Below are positions 36,145 to 46,748 of a DNA stretch of 64,000 nucleotides, in pieces. Every line of letters starts with the position of its first letter. Position 1 is the first letter of the stretch. Under the pieces are notes generated by a model. That model did no database searches and had not been told where the DNA came from. It worked only from the letters and a program-made list of their open reading frames with translations. Source of the DNA: Kosakonia radicincitans DSM 16656. GTDB taxonomy: Bacteria > Pseudomonadota > Gammaproteobacteria > Enterobacterales > Enterobacteriaceae. Where the stretch lies: assembly GCF_000280495.2 (NCBI RefSeq), contig NZ_CP018016.1:4216001-4280000 (forward strand). Reading direction: 5' to 3'. A program made the translations under genes and the position numbers.

Positions 36145-36738
36145 TTGCCCTTCCTGTTGTTGCTTTTGTTGACCTTTCGCGCCGCGGCGGCGGACACGTT
36201 ACTGATTCTGGGCGACAGCCTGAGCGCCGGTTACCGCATGGCGGCGAACGTGGCGTGGCCCGCGTTGCTCAATGACAAATGGCAGCAGAAACCGACGGTG
36301 GTGAACGCCAGCATCAGCGGGGATACCTCGCAGCAGGGGCTATCGCGCCTGCCCGCGCTGCTTAAAGAACATCAGCCGAATTGGGTACTGGTCGAACTGG
36401 GCGGTAACGATGGCCTTCGCGGTTTTGCGCCGCAGCAGACAGAACAGACGCTGCGTCAGGTGTTGCAGACGATCAAAGCCGCCAATGCAAAACCGCTGTT
36501 AATGCAAATTCGGCTGCCCGCCAACTACGGCCGCCGCTATAATGAGGCGTTCAGCGCCATTTATCCTAAGCTCGCCAAAGAGTTGGATGTCCCTCTGCTG
36601 CCATTTTTTATGGAAGAGGTCTATCTGAAACCACAATGGATGCAGGATGATGGTATTCATCCCAACCGCGATGCCCAGCCGTTTATTGCCGACTGGATGG
36701 CGACGCGACTGGCTCCCTTAGTTAACCACGACTCCTGA
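36115..36738 (+). CDS. tesA: Periplasmic thioesterase I / lysophospholipase L1 / protease I
   Basis: This 207-residue SGNH hydrolase hydrolyses acyl-CoA thioesters, lysophospholipids and some esters in the periplasm. A signal peptide ends at TFRAAA-ADT. The catalytic blocks are GDSLSAGYR (Ser), NASISGDTS (Gly), GGNDGLRG (Asn) and DGIHPN (Asp-His). ATG 36115 is chosen because it gives the E. coli-like MNFNNVFRW start; it lies inside the opposite-strand ybbA gene. Confidence 0.96.
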   Translation: MNFNNVFRWHLPFLLLLLLTFRAAAADTLLILGDSLSAGYRMAANVAWPALLNDKWQQKPTVVNASISGDTSQQGLSRLPALLKEHQPNWVLVELGGNDGLRGFAPQQTEQTLRQVLQTIKAANAKPLLMQIRLPANYGRRYNEAFSAIYPKLAKELDVPLLPFFMEEVYLKPQWMQDDGIHPNRDAQPFIADWMATRLAPLVNHDS

Positions 36739-36767
36739 GTATTCAGGCACGCCCCGCAGGTAAAGTT

Positions 36768-37538
36768 ATGCAAAAAACGGTCTTAATAACAGGATGTTCC
36801 AGCGGTATCGGTCTGGAAAGCGCGCGCGAACTCAAACGCCAGGGTTTCCGCGTACTGGCTGCCTGCCGCAAAGCGGACGATGTCGCCCGCATGAACCAGG
36901 AAGGCTTTACCGGTATTTTGCTGGATCTTGACGATCCGGCGAGCGTCGATCGCGCCGCCGATGAAGTGATCGCTCTGACCGACAACCGCCTGTATGGCCT
37001 CTTCAATAACGCGGGTTATGGCGTTTACGGCTCGCTGGAAACCATCAGCCGCCAGCAGTTGGAACAGCAGTTTTCGAGTAATTTTTTCGGCACCCACCAA
37101 CTGACGATGCGCCTGCTGCCCGCCATGACGCCGCACGGTGAAGGCCGCATTGTGATGACCTCCTCGGTGATGGGGCTTATCTCTACGCCCGGGCGCGGTG
37201 CCTATGCCGCCAGCAAGTATGCGCTTGAAGCCTGGTCCGACGCTTTACGAATGGAGCTACGCCACAGCGGCGTCAAAGTAAGTCTGATTGAGCCGGGCCC
37301 TATCCGTACCCGTTTTACCGACAACGTTAATCAGACGCAGCGCGACAAACCCGTGGAAAATCCCGGCATCGCAGCACGTTTTACCCTTGGCCCAGAGGCG
37401 GTAGTAGCAAAAGTGCGCCATGCTTTTGAAAGCGCGCATCCCAAAATGCGCTATCCGGTTACGCTGGTAACCTGGGCAGTGAGCCTGCTGAAACGCCTGC
37501 TGCCTGGGCGCATGATGGATAAAATTTTGCGGGGATGA
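36768..37538 (+). CDS. ybbO: YbbO, short-chain dehydrogenase (NADP+-dependent aldehyde reductase)
   Basis: This 256-residue classical SDR has the cofactor loop TGCSSGIG (residues 8-15), NNAG, the TSSVMG serine and catalytic Tyr146-xxx-Lys150 (YAASK). In E. coli the protein reduces aldehydes such as cinnamaldehyde and retinal-like compounds. A C-terminal hydrophobic/basic helix may touch the membrane. It lies 29 bp after tesA on the same strand and is probably co-transcribed. Confidence 0.94.
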   Translation: MQKTVLITGCSSGIGLESARELKRQGFRVLAACRKADDVARMNQEGFTGILLDLDDPASVDRAADEVIALTDNRLYGLFNNAGYGVYGSLETISRQQLEQQFSSNFFGTHQLTMRLLPAMTPHGEGRIVMTSSVMGLISTPGRGAYAASKYALEAWSDALRMELRHSGVKVSLIEPGPIRTRFTDNVNQTQRDKPVENPGIAARFTLGPEAVVAKVRHAFESAHPKMRYPVTLVTWAVSLLKRLLPGRMMDKILRG

Positions 37539-37599
37539 GTTGAAGGCGCAATATCCTCCCCCATGTAAGAACAATGAGTTAAAAAACAGAGAATTTCCT

Positions 37600-38454
37600 A
37601 TGTCCGTACAGAATATTGTCAATATTACCGAAGTGAATCTGCAACAGGTGCTTGAGCAGTCGATGGCCACGCCGGTGCTGTTCTATTTCTGGTCCGATCG
37701 TAGCCAGCACTGCCAGCAACTGACACCGGTGCTGGAAAGCCTGGCCGCGCAGTACAACGGACAGTTTATTCTGGCGAAAGTCGATTGCGATGCCGAGCAA
37801 ATGGTGGCGTCGCAGTTTGGTCTGCGCGCCATTCCTACCGTCTACCTGTTCCAGAACGGCCAGCCGGTTGATGGTTTCCAGGGGCCGCAGCCGGAAGAGG
37901 CCATCCGCGCATTGCTGGATAAAGTCCTGCCGCGTGAAGAGGAACTGAAAGCGCAACAGGCGATGCAACTGATGCAGGAAGGCAAGCACGGCGAGGCGTT
38001 GCCGCTGCTGAAAGAGGCCTGGCAGCTTTCGCAGCAAAACAGCGAAATCGGCCTGCTGCTGGCGGAAACGCTGATTGTATTGAACCGCGCGGATGAAGCC
38101 GAAAACGTGCTGAAAACCATCCCGTTACAGGATCAGGATACTCGCTATCAGGGGCTGGTCGCGCAGATTGAACTGCTTAAAAAAGCCGCCGATACGCCGG
38201 AGATCCAGCAGTTACAAAAACAGGTTGCCGACAACCCGCAGGACGCGCTGCTGGCAACGCAACTCGCACTGCAACTGCATCAGGTCGGGCGCAACGAAGA
38301 AGCGCTGGAGTTGCTGTTCAGCCACCTGCGCAAAGATCTCAGTGCCGCCAACGGCGAAGCGCGTAAAATGCTGCAAGAAATTCTTGCCGCGCTGGGAACC
38401 GGCGACGCACTGGCCTCGAAATACCGCCGCCAGCTTTACTCCCTGCTCTACTAA
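37600..38454 (+). CDS. cnoX: Chaperedoxin CnoX (thioredoxin-TPR protein)
   Basis: This 284-residue protein equals E. coli CnoX (YbbN). The N-terminal thioredoxin fold has a degenerate active site SQHC (Cys38 only) and Cys63 in VDCD. The C-terminal half is TPR-like helices ([31 protein letters not shown]). The family holds hypochlorous-acid-stressed proteins and hands them to GroEL and DnaK. In E. coli fetAB separates this gene from qmcA; here it does not. Confidence 0.96.
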   Translation: MSVQNIVNITEVNLQQVLEQSMATPVLFYFWSDRSQHCQQLTPVLESLAAQYNGQFILAKVDCDAEQMVASQFGLRAIPTVYLFQNGQPVDGFQGPQPEEAIRALLDKVLPREEELKAQQAMQLMQEGKHGEALPLLKEAWQLSQQNSEIGLLLAETLIVLNRADEAENVLKTIPLQDQDTRYQGLVAQIELLKKAADTPEIQQLQKQVADNPQDALLATQLALQLHQVGRNEEALELLFSHLRKDLSAANGEARKMLQEILAALGTGDALASKYRRQLYSLLY

Positions 38455-38468
38455 TTCCCCCCCGCTAA

Positions 38469-38500
38469 ATTTGGCGATCGTGCTGTTTTGATCGCCAAAT
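38469..38500 (+). terminator. Hairpin between cnoX and qmcA
   Basis: ATTTGGCGATC and GATCGCCAAAT form a perfect 11-bp stem with a 10-nt loop, flanked by CCCG and CGGG, which extend it. There is no U tract, so it may be an attenuator or mRNA-stability element rather than a strong terminator. Confidence 0.55.
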
Positions 38501-38540
38501 CGGGCTAAGATGGCATCAAATTAAACAGGAGGTTTTTTTG

Positions 38541-39458
38541 ATGCCAATCGTCATTCTGGCTCTTATCTTTGTCGCGCTGGTCGTGGTTATTTCCGGCGTC
38601 AAAATCGTACCGCAAGGTTTCCAGTGGACGGTGGAACGCTTTGGCCGCTTTACCCGAACCCTACAGCCGGGCCTGAGCCTGGTGGTGCCATTTATGGATC
38701 GTATTGGTCGTAAAATCAATATGATGGAGCAGGTCCTCGATATCCCCTCGCAGGAAGTTATTTCGAAAGATAACGCCAACGTCACCATCGACGCGGTCTG
38801 TTTTATTCAGGTGATCGATGCGCCGCGCGCCGCTTATGAAGTCAGCAATCTGGAACTGGCAATCATCAACCTGACGATGACCAACATTCGTACGGTGCTC
38901 GGCTCGATGGAGCTGGACGAGATGCTCTCGCAGCGCGACAGCATTAACACGCGTCTGCTGCACATTGTTGATGAGGCCACCAATCCGTGGGGCGTGAAGG
39001 TAACCCGTATTGAGATCCGCGACGTTCGCCCACCGGCAGAACTGATTGCCTCGATGAACGCGCAGATGAAAGCCGAACGGACCAAACGTGCTTATATCCT
39101 TGAAGCGGAAGGGATTCGCCAGGCGGAAATCCTCAAGGCCGAAGGGGAAAAACAGTCGCAGATTTTGAAAGCGGAAGGCGATCGTCAATCGGCATTCCTG
39201 CAAGCGGAAGCGCGCGAACGTTCTGCCGAAGCGGAGGCTCGCGCAACGCAGATGGTTTCTGAAGCCATTGCCGCCGGGGATATTCAGGCGGTGAACTACT
39301 TTGTGGCACAGAAATACACCGAAGCGCTGCAACAGATCGGCTCTGCAAATAATAGCAAAGTGGTGATGATGCCACTTGATGCCAGCAGCCTGATGGGCTC
39401 GATCGCCGGGATCGCTGAGCTTATCAAAGACAGCAGCAGCGAGCGGACTAAACGATGA
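38541..39458 (+). CDS. qmcA: QmcA, SPFH-domain membrane protein
   Basis: This 305-residue protein has an N-terminal membrane segment followed by an SPFH domain ([25 protein letters not shown]) and a long Glu/Ala helix with repeated AEGxxQ blocks. QmcA acts as a multicopy suppressor of ftsH/htpX loss and forms large complexes in the inner membrane. AGGAGG sits 8 bp before ATG 38541. It overlaps ybbJ (ATGA), its NfeD-like partner. Three more SPFH proteins are encoded at 8709-12672. Confidence 0.96.
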   Translation: MPIVILALIFVALVVVISGVKIVPQGFQWTVERFGRFTRTLQPGLSLVVPFMDRIGRKINMMEQVLDIPSQEVISKDNANVTIDAVCFIQVIDAPRAAYEVSNLELAIINLTMTNIRTVLGSMELDEMLSQRDSINTRLLHIVDEATNPWGVKVTRIEIRDVRPPAELIASMNAQMKAERTKRAYILEAEGIRQAEILKAEGEKQSQILKAEGDRQSAFLQAEARERSAEAEARATQMVSEAIAAGDIQAVNYFVAQKYTEALQQIGSANNSKVVMMPLDASSLMGSIAGIAELIKDSSSERTKR

Positions 39459-39913
39459 TCGCGCTGCTGCTCGAACATACCCACCTCGCCTGGCTGGTGC
39501 TGGGCGGATTGCTGCTCGCCGCCGAAATGCTCGGCGGTAACGGCTATTTGTTGTGGAGCGGCGTGGCGGCAGTGATCACCGGTTTACTGGCGTGGATCAT
39601 TCCTTTCAGTTGGGAGTGGCAAGGGGTGCTGTTTGCCCTGCTCACCCTGCTGGCGGCCTGGCTATGGTGGAAATGGCTGAGCAGCCGGGTGAAACAGCAG
39701 AAACCCGCCGATGCTTCGCTTAATCTGCGCGGGCAACAACTGATGGGACGCCGCTTTCAACTGGATAACGCACTGGTTAATGGGCGTGGTCATATGCGCG
39801 TCGGCGACAGTTCATGGCCGGTCAGCGCTGACGACGATCTCGCCGCCGGCACGCGCGTCGAAGTGATTGCCGTGGAGGGCATTACGCTGCGGGTTAAAGC
39901 CGTGAGAGAATAG
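39455..39913 (+). CDS. ybbJ: YbbJ, NfeD-like membrane protein
   Basis: This 152-residue protein has three membrane segments (about residues 5-70), then a soluble OB-fold NfeD C-terminal domain ([33 protein letters not shown]). NfeD proteins are encoded with SPFH proteins and are thought to help assemble or regulate them. The start overlaps the qmcA stop by 4 bp, so the two are translationally coupled. Confidence 0.95.
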   Translation: MIALLLEHTHLAWLVLGGLLLAAEMLGGNGYLLWSGVAAVITGLLAWIIPFSWEWQGVLFALLTLLAAWLWWKWLSSRVKQQKPADASLNLRGQQLMGRRFQLDNALVNGRGHMRVGDSSWPVSADDDLAAGTRVEVIAVEGITLRVKAVRE

Positions 39914-39916
39914 TGC

Positions 39917-40324
39917 TCACCCCTTCGCGTGATGGCAGCAGCCGGAAAGGTTATCAATAATCGGACACTCGGCGCTGTCATCGCCAGGGCAAGAATCCGC
40001 CAGCGCCAGCAATTGCGTGCGCATTACCTGTAATTCCTTAATATGACGCTCAATCTCCGCCACTTTTTGTAATGTCCGCGCTTTCACATCGGCGCTGTGG
40101 CGAGCCGGATCGTTGAACAACGTCACCAGTTCGCCGCACTCTTCAAGGTTAAACCCAACCTGCCGCGCCTGACGCAGCAGCGTCAGTTCGTTCAGGTGCT
40201 GCTGGCTGTAGCTGCGGTAGCCGTTCTCGCTGCGCATCGGCGGCGTCACCAGCCCTTTCTCTTCATAAAAACGAATCGCTTTGCTGGTTAAACCGGTTTT
40301 TTTTGCCACATCGCTGATATTCAT
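39917..40324 (-). CDS. cueR: Copper-responsive MerR-family activator
   Basis: This 135-residue regulator has an N-terminal winged helix ([23 protein letters not shown]), a dimerisation coiled coil and the Cu(I)-binding loop with Cys112 and Cys120 (CPGDDSAEC), plus a CCHH tail. With Cu(I) it distorts 19-bp-spaced promoters to activate copA and cueO. Its 3' end is three bases from ybbJ, convergent. The target promoter of copA is at 40881-40911. Confidence 0.97.
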   Translation of the reverse strand: MNISDVAKKTGLTSKAIRFYEEKGLVTPPMRSENGYRSYSQQHLNELTLLRQARQVGFNLEECGELVTLFNDPARHSADVKARTLQKVAEIERHIKELQVMRTQLLALADSCPGDDSAECPIIDNLSGCCHHAKG

Positions 40325-40495
40325 TTTTTCACCTTGCTGCCGAACCTCTGATTTATAATATAAATCGCAAACATGTAATCAACCAAATATATCCATGTAA
40401 CTAATATATTTTTTATTTACCCACCTTGCCGCTTCGCTATAACATGTGGCCGGATGTTTCAAAGAATGATAAATGATTTACACACAGGAGTGTTT

Positions 40496-40792
40496 ATGAG
40501 TGATATGGCGTTTTGCCGTGGTTGCGGAAAGGAAATACATAAAGAAGCGGTGGCCTGCCCGCATTGCGGCGCGCCACAAAATATTGCCGGGAAGAAAAGC
40601 CGAATTTCCGCTGCGTTGTTCGCCTTCTTCTTAGGTGGTTTTGGTGCACACAAGTTTTATTTAGGGAAACCAGGACAGGGGATCCTTTATCTTCTGTTTT
40701 GCTGGACCTTTATTCCGGCGATCATCTCTTTCGTCGAATTTATTATTTATCTGTGCAACTCCGATCAGGAATTTGCCCGTAAATACGGTTGA
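40496..40792 (+). CDS. Zinc-ribbon plus TM2-domain membrane protein
   Basis: This 98-residue protein has an N-terminal zinc ribbon with Cys7, Cys10, Cys21 and Cys24, followed by a TM2 domain: two membrane helices around the LGGFGAHKFYLGKPGQGI motif. ACACAGGAG lies just before ATG 40496. TM2 proteins are widespread in bacteria and of unknown role. It takes the place between cueR and copA that glsA-ybaT hold in E. coli. A clear terminator follows, so it is a separate transcription unit. Confidence 0.85.
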   Translation: MSDMAFCRGCGKEIHKEAVACPHCGAPQNIAGKKSRISAALFAFFLGGFGAHKFYLGKPGQGILYLLFCWTFIPAIISFVEFIIYLCNSDQEFARKYG

Positions 40793-40811
40793 GTTTGACT
40801 CGCTGACAATC

Positions 40812-40840
40812 AACAAACCCCGCCCGATGCGGGGTTTGTT
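40812..40840 (+). terminator. Terminator after the TM2 gene
   Basis: AACAAACCCCGC and GCGGGGTTTGTT form a perfect 12-bp stem with loop CCGAT, followed by GTTTATAAA. It shields the copA promoter from read-through. Confidence 0.9.
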
Positions 40841-40880
40841 GTTTATAAACCGCTAATGCCATCATCGTGAACATAAGGCC

Positions 40881-40911
40881 TTGACCTTCCCCTTGATGGA
40901 AGGTTTAAGCT
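40881..40911 (+). promoter_or_regulatory. CueR-activated copA promoter
   Basis: TTGACC (-35) and TAAGCT (-10) are separated by 19 bp, the over-long spacing typical of MerR-family targets. The spacer holds the inverted repeat ACCTTCC-N7-GGAAGGT (40884-40904), which matches the CueR site. The copA start is 45 bp further on. Confidence 0.92.
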
Positions 40912-40955
40912 TCACTTCACTCAGTATTGAAGCACCACAACCAAGGAGATTTACC

Positions 40956-43454
40956 ATGTCTCACACCATAGAACTAAACCTGGATGGCCTCTCCTGCGGC
41001 CATTGCGTTAAACGCGTCAAAGAGAGCCTCGAAAAACGCCCCGATGTTGAACAGGCGGATGTGACCATTGAACGCGCGGAAGTCACCGGCAGTGCCAGCG
41101 CTGACGCGTTGATCGCGACCATTAAAGAAGCCGGATATGGCGCGAGTTTAAGCCACCCAAAGGCTAAACCGCTGGCAGAGTCATCACTCCCGTCGGAAGC
41201 ACTGACAGCGGCCACCCCTGAGCTTCCGGCAGCCAGCGACCTTGATGACAGCCAACAACTGCTGATCAACGGCATGAGCTGCGCCAGTTGTGTTTCCCGG
41301 GTACAAAAAGCCTTGCAGGCCGTACCGGGCGTGACGCAGGCACGGGTCAACCTGGCGGAGCGCACCGCGTTAGTCATGGGTAGCGCGCCCGCCGCTGAAT
41401 TAGTCAGTGCCGTAGAGCAAGCGGGCTACGGCGCTGAAGCCATAGAAGACGATATTAAGCGCCGCGAGCGCCAGCAGGAAACCGCGCTCGCCACCATGAA
41501 GCGCTTCCGCTGGCAGGCGATTGTCGCGCTGGTGGTCGGCGTGCCAATCATGGTCTGGGGCATGATGGGTGACAATATGATGGTCACCGACAGCAACCGC
41601 GCTCTGTGGCTGTTTATCGGCCTGATTACCCTGGCAGTGATGGTTGTCGCCGGTGGGCACTTCTACTCCAGCGCGTGGAAAAGCCTGCGTAACGGCTCTG
41701 CCACTATGGATACGCTGGTGGCTCTGGGAACCGGTGCCGCCTGGCTCTATTCGATGAGCGTTAACATCTGGCCGCAATGGTTCCCGATGGAAGCCCGCCA
41801 TCTGTATTACGAAGCGAGCGCGATGATTATCGGCCTGATAAATCTCGGCCATATGCTGGAAGCCCGCGCCCGCCAGCGTTCATCGAAAGCGCTGGAACGC
41901 TTACTGGATTTAACACCGCCAACCGCGCGGGTCGTTACCGACGGCGGCGAAAAAAATCTGCCGCTGGCAGAAGTACAGCCGGGAATGACATTGCGCCTTA
42001 CCACCGGCGATCGCGTGCCGGTAGATGGCGAAATCAGCCAGGGCGAAGCCTGGTTCGATGAAGCGATGCTGACCGGCGAACCCGTGCCGCAGGAAAAAAG
42101 TATCGGCGAAAGCATTCACGCCGGGACGGTAGTGCAGGACGGTAGCGTGCTGTTTACCGCCAGCGCAGTCGGCAGCCACACCACGCTTTCCCGCATCATC
42201 CGGATGGTGCGTCAGGCGCAAAGCAGCAAGCCGGAAATTGGTCAACTGGCCGACCGTATTTCGGCGGTATTTGTACCGGTGGTGGTCGCTATCGCCCTAT
42301 TCAGCGGCGCAATCTGGTACTTCGCTGGTCCTGCGCCGCAAATCGTTTATACGCTGGTGATCGCCACCACCGTGCTGATTATTGCCTGCCCGTGTGCGCT
42401 GGGGCTGGCAACGCCGATGTCGATTATCTCCGGCGTCGGTCGCGCCGCGGAATTTGGTGTGTTGGTGCGTGATGCCGATGCCCTGCAACGCGCCAGTACG
42501 CTGGATACGATCGTGTTTGATAAAACCGGCACCCTGACGCGCGGCAAGCCGGAAGTGGTCAGCGTGAAAACGCTGGATGGCGACGATTCGGCGGCGCTGC
42601 GTCTGGCGGCGGCGCTGGAACAAGGTTCCAGCCACCCGCTGGCGCGGGCGATCGTGGAAAAAGCGGGCAGCGATGCGCTGCCGACGGTGAATCAATTCCG
42701 CACATTACGCGGGCTGGGCGTCAGCGGTATTGTCGATGGACGCACTATATTGCTCGGCAATCAGGCTCTGCTGGCAGAGCAGAATGTGGATACCCGGGCG
42801 CTTGACGATGAGATAGCCACTCAGGCCAGTCTCGGCGCAACGCCAGTGCTGCTGGCAGTGGATGGCGTCGCCACGGCGCTGTTCGCTATTCGCGATCCGC
42901 TGCGCGATGACAGTGTGGAAGCCCTGCAACGCCTGCACCGCGCCGGTTATCGCCTGGTGATGCTTACCGGTGATAATCCCATTACAGCCAACGCGATTGC
43001 CAAAGAGGCCGGTATTGATGAGGTGATTGCCGGTGTTCTGCCTGATGGCAAAGCCGAGGCGATCAAAAACCTGCAACAGCAGGGCCGCCAGGTGGCAATG
43101 GTGGGTGATGGCATAAACGACGCGCCCGCGCTGGCACAGGCCGATGTCGGGATCGCCATGGGCGGCGGCAGCGATGTCGCCATTGAAACTGCCGCGATTA
43201 CGTTGATGCGCCATAGCTTGCTGGGCGTGGCTGATGCGCTGGCGATTGCCAAAGCGACGCTGCGCAATATGAAGCAAAACCTGCTGGGAGCGTTTGTCTA
43301 TAACTCGCTGGGTATTCCAATTGCAGCCGGAATTCTCTGGCCGCTGACCGGCACTTTACTCAACCCGGTTGTGGCGGGTGCGGCAATGGCGCTCTCCTCC
43401 ATTACGGTGGTCAGCAACGCCAACCGTCTGCTGCGTTTTAAACCTCACCAGTAG
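40956..43454 (+). CDS. copA: Cu(I)-exporting P-type ATPase
   Basis: This 832-residue inner-membrane copper pump (E. coli CopA has 834) has two N-terminal HMA domains with GLSCGHC and GMSCASC, eight membrane segments, TGEP, the CPC transport site, DKTGT phosphorylation site, HP motif and GDGINDAP. The last helix has [16 protein letters not shown], typical of Cu pumps. ATG 40956 follows AAGGAG; an upstream in-frame extension to 40881 lies inside the promoter and is excluded. The internal slippage that makes the short CopA(Z) form in E. coli was not verified here. Confidence 0.98.
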   Translation: MSHTIELNLDGLSCGHCVKRVKESLEKRPDVEQADVTIERAEVTGSASADALIATIKEAGYGASLSHPKAKPLAESSLPSEALTAATPELPAASDLDDSQQLLINGMSCASCVSRVQKALQAVPGVTQARVNLAERTALVMGSAPAAELVSAVEQAGYGAEAIEDDIKRRERQQETALATMKRFRWQAIVALVVGVPIMVWGMMGDNMMVTDSNRALWLFIGLITLAVMVVAGGHFYSSAWKSLRNGSATMDTLVALGTGAAWLYSMSVNIWPQWFPMEARHLYYEASAMIIGLINLGHMLEARARQRSSKALERLLDLTPPTARVVTDGGEKNLPLAEVQPGMTLRLTTGDRVPVDGEISQGEAWFDEAMLTGEPVPQEKSIGESIHAGTVVQDGSVLFTASAVGSHTTLSRIIRMVRQAQSSKPEIGQLADRISAVFVPVVVAIALFSGAIWYFAGPAPQIVYTLVIATTVLIIACPCALGLATPMSIISGVGRAAEFGVLVRDADALQRASTLDTIVFDKTGTLTRGKPEVVSVKTLDGDDSAALRLAAALEQGSSHPLARAIVEKAGSDALPTVNQFRTLRGLGVSGIVDGRTILLGNQALLAEQNVDTRALDDEIATQASLGATPVLLAVDGVATALFAIRDPLRDDSVEALQRLHRAGYRLVMLTGDNPITANAIAKEAGIDEVIAGVLPDGKAEAIKNLQQQGRQVAMVGDGINDAPALAQADVGIAMGGGSDVAIETAAITLMRHSLLGVADALAIAKATLRNMKQNLLGAFVYNSLGIPIAAGILWPLTGTLLNPVVAGAAMALSSITVVSNANRLLRFKPHQ

Positions 43455-43466
43455 TCAGCAAATGTT

Positions 43467-43490
43467 ACCCCGCCTTTCAGGCGGCGGGGT
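43467..43490 (+). terminator. copA terminator
   Basis: ACCCCGCC and GGCGGGGT form a perfect 8-bp stem with an 8-nt loop, 12 bp after copA, followed by TTG. Confidence 0.75.
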
Positions 43491-43543
43491 TTGCACCTTG
43501 CAGCCTGCCGCGTTAGCATGGGATTTTCTCCCGGAAAGCGCGT

Positions 43544-44353
43544 ATGACTCTGTTTCAACGATTGAAAAACTTCTTTCTCGCGCTTCGTGTGCGCCGCTAC
43601 CGCTGGCCAGCAATGGATATCACGCTGCCTGGCGGCCAGCATCTGCACCTGGTCGGCAGTATTCATATGGGCACCTATGGTATGTCGCCGCTGCCGGAAT
43701 TGCTGCTGCAAAAACTGCGTCATGCCGACGCGCTGATCGTCGAAGCGGACATTGCCGGTTCCGATTCCCCTTTTGATAACCTTCCTCCCGCTGCGCCGCT
43801 CGAAGAGCGCCTGAATCCCCAACTCCTGAGCCAGCTTGAGCAGACGCTGCAAACCCTTTCGCTGTCGCGCGAGGAGTTTGAACAGCGCCCGGCCTGGCAT
43901 ATCGCGCTGGTGCTGCAGGCTACCCAGGCTCAACGGTTGGGGCTGCGCCCGGAGTATGGCGTCGATTATCAACTGTTGCAGGAGGCCCAGCAGCACCAGG
44001 TCAGCGTACTGGAACTGGAAGGCACCACCAGCCAGTTGGATATTCTGCGCCAGTTACCCGATGACGGCATCGAACTGTTACAGGACACCTTAACGCACTG
44101 GCATGAAAATGCGCGCCTGTTACAGGTGATGATGAGCTGGTGGCTGGAAACGCCGCCTGCCGCAGAACTGCTCAGCTTACCGTCAACCTTCAGCCAGCCG
44201 CTGCATGATGTTCTGATGCATCAGCGTAATCAAGCGTGGTGCGATCGCCTGTTCGCACTGCCGCCGGGGCGTTATGTGGTGGCAGCCGGCGCTCTTCATC
44301 TCTATGGCGATGGCAATCTTCCTGCGCTGCTGCAACAACGGATGGCGCAATAG
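43544..44353 (+). CDS. ybaP: YbaP, TraB/GumN-family protein
   Basis: This 269-residue protein starts at ATG 43544. GumN/TraB features are LVGSIHMGTYGMSPLP near the N-terminus, IVEADIAG, GVDYQLLQEA, LELEGTTSQLDIL and the final AAGALHLYGDGNLPALL, containing the conserved paired GxxH and Glu residues proposed as a metal-dependent protease-like site. The N-terminus lacks a good signal peptide. The function is unknown. In E. coli ybaQ lies near here and is missing. Confidence 0.93.
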   Translation: MTLFQRLKNFFLALRVRRYRWPAMDITLPGGQHLHLVGSIHMGTYGMSPLPELLLQKLRHADALIVEADIAGSDSPFDNLPPAAPLEERLNPQLLSQLEQTLQTLSLSREEFEQRPAWHIALVLQATQAQRLGLRPEYGVDYQLLQEAQQHQVSVLELEGTTSQLDILRQLPDDGIELLQDTLTHWHENARLLQVMMSWWLETPPAAELLSLPSTFSQPLHDVLMHQRNQAWCDRLFALPPGRYVVAAGALHLYGDGNLPALLQQRMAQ

Positions 44354-44420
44354 CGCAAGATGGTACTATTTTTGTTGAGGCACACAGGCGTATGCTTATG
44401 GCGTGAAATGACTGTGGTAA

Positions 44421-44912
<492 letters not shown>

Positions 44913-44918
44913 CGCTTA

Positions 44919-44940
44919 TGAGCTGGTTACTGCCAGCTCA
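44919..44940. terminator. Hairpin between the convergent ybaK and ushA genes
   Basis: TGAGCTGG and CCAGCTCA form a perfect 8-bp stem with a 6-nt loop. The stem includes the last codons of ushA, whose stop codon lies in the loop. Confidence 0.45.
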
Positions 44941-46579
44941 CTTCCCCTTTCGGTTCGAAAGCAGCCGCATCCAGCGGCGAGTTTTTCTGAATAAACTCTT
45001 TCAGCACTTCAGCATCGATAAAACCGGTATTCACATAGCCCGCTTTATCATCAAGACGCGGATAACCGTCACCGCCGGTGGCGTTGAAACTTAACGTTGC
45101 CAGGCGGTATGTTTTCGCTGTATCAACCGGTTCACCTTTGATCTTCAGATCGTTTAGCTTGCCATCTTTCGCGACAAAACTAACGTTGGCAAACTGCGGA
45201 TAGGCACCGGAATCCGGCTTCATCTGCGCCACAGCAGTGAGATAATCCGTCAGCTCTTTGCCGGTCAGCGTGGCGTAAACCAGCGTGTTGCCGAACGGCT
45301 GCACTTTCAGCACATCTTTATAGGTGATGTCGCCCGCTTCAATGGAATCACGCACGCCGCCGCCGCTCATTACCGCCAGATCCGCGCCAGTACGCGCCAT
45401 CTGCGCAGCCAGAATCACCCGCGCCAGGTTGGTTTGCACAAAACGGACTTTGCTGCGATCCCCTTCCAGGTGACCGTTGGTGTTGCCGATTTTCACCTCC
45501 AGTTGCGCTTTGCCTTTGTTCTGGAACGGCGTCAGCAGCGACAACATCTGCGGGTTTTCAGCGATTTCCGGCGTGTAGAGTACGCGCTCACTTTTGCCGT
45601 TATCGTAGGTAACTTTCTTCTTCAGGTTGACCGGAATCAGCTGATAGCGCACCAGTTTCATCTCACCGTTGCGGAACTGGAAATCGGCGCGGCCAACGTA
45701 TTTGCCCCATTCATGGGCCTGAACAATCCAGATACCGTTCTGCTGATCGGGCGCGCACGGCGTTCCCGGCACGTAATCAACCTGCTTTTTATTCTCGGAA
45801 GCCATGCACACAGGATCTTGTGAGTGACCACCCACAATCATCGCCAGCGCCCCTTTCGGCAGGCTGCGCGCCATCTCCACATCGCCCGGCGCATTCGAGC
45901 CGTGCTCGCCATTGTCGTAATGGCCCATATGAGTGGTGGCGATGATCACGTCTGGTTTTTCGTTCTGCTGAAGTTCCTGAATTACCAGCTTCGCTTCTTC
46001 AGCAGGCTTACGGAATTCGATATCGGTGAAAAACTCCGGGTTGCCGATTTTGGCAGTGTCATCGGTGGTTAAACCGATCACGGCAATCTTCAGCCCCTGG
46101 CGATTAAAAATCATCCACGGCTTAAACAGACGCTCGCCGGTACTTTTTTGATAAATATTGGCGGAGAGGAACGGGAACTTCGCCCACTTCTCCTGCTGAC
46201 GCAACACGCTGAGCGGGTTATCGAATTCATGGTTGCCGACCGCCATAGCATCATAACCAATCAGGTTCATGCCGCGAAAATCCGGTTCAGCATCCTGTAA
46301 ATCAGATTCAGGTACGCCTGTATTGATGTCGCCGCCGGAGAGCAGTAGTACGCTGCCACCTTCGGCCGCCACCTCTTTACGAATGCCGTCCACCAGCGTC
46401 TTTTGCGCCGACAGCCCATATTCGCCGTAATCACTGCGCCAGAAGTGGCCGTGGTGATCGTTGGTATGCAGGATGGTGACGTTATAAGTTTTGTCCTGCT
46501 CGTATGCCTGCACCTGCCAGCTTGCCATGCCCATCGTTGCCAGCAGCGCCAACGTGGTGCTCTTTGGTAGCCAATTCAT
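44927..46579 (-). CDS. ushA: Periplasmic UDP-sugar hydrolase / 5'-nucleotidase
   Basis: This 550-residue protein equals the E. coli length. It degrades external UDP-glucose and nucleotides to nucleosides for uptake. ATG 46579, behind GGGAGAGAAGC, gives a signal peptide ending WQVQA-YEQD; an upstream in-frame ATG is rejected. The N-terminal metallophosphatase domain carries HTNDHHGHFW, GGDINTG, GNHEFDN and ATHMGH/VGGHSQD. The C-terminal substrate domain has MSGGGVRDSI and FNATGGDGYPRL. Confidence 0.97.
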   Translation of the reverse strand: MNWLPKSTTLALLATMGMASWQVQAYEQDKTYNVTILHTNDHHGHFWRSDYGEYGLSAQKTLVDGIRKEVAAEGGSVLLLSGGDINTGVPESDLQDAEPDFRGMNLIGYDAMAVGNHEFDNPLSVLRQQEKWAKFPFLSANIYQKSTGERLFKPWMIFNRQGLKIAVIGLTTDDTAKIGNPEFFTDIEFRKPAEEAKLVIQELQQNEKPDVIIATTHMGHYDNGEHGSNAPGDVEMARSLPKGALAMIVGGHSQDPVCMASENKKQVDYVPGTPCAPDQQNGIWIVQAHEWGKYVGRADFQFRNGEMKLVRYQLIPVNLKKKVTYDNGKSERVLYTPEIAENPQMLSLLTPFQNKGKAQLEVKIGNTNGHLEGDRSKVRFVQTNLARVILAAQMARTGADLAVMSGGGVRDSIEAGDITYKDVLKVQPFGNTLVYATLTGKELTDYLTAVAQMKPDSGAYPQFANVSFVAKDGKLNDLKIKGEPVDTAKTYRLATLSFNATGGDGYPRLDDKAGYVNTGFIDAEVLKEFIQKNSPLDAAAFEPKGEVSWQ

Positions 46580-46748
46580 GCTTCTCTCCCTGACCCATTG
46601 ATAAAAACCCGAAATTACAATGCTGAACAATAATAGACAAATATGTTTTCAGCATTGCGACTTCCTTCAAAGCATCCACGCAGGTAATGTTAGGCAGATA
46701 ACAATTACCGTTCTTCTTTCCTCTTCTGACAAAACATACGTGGTATTT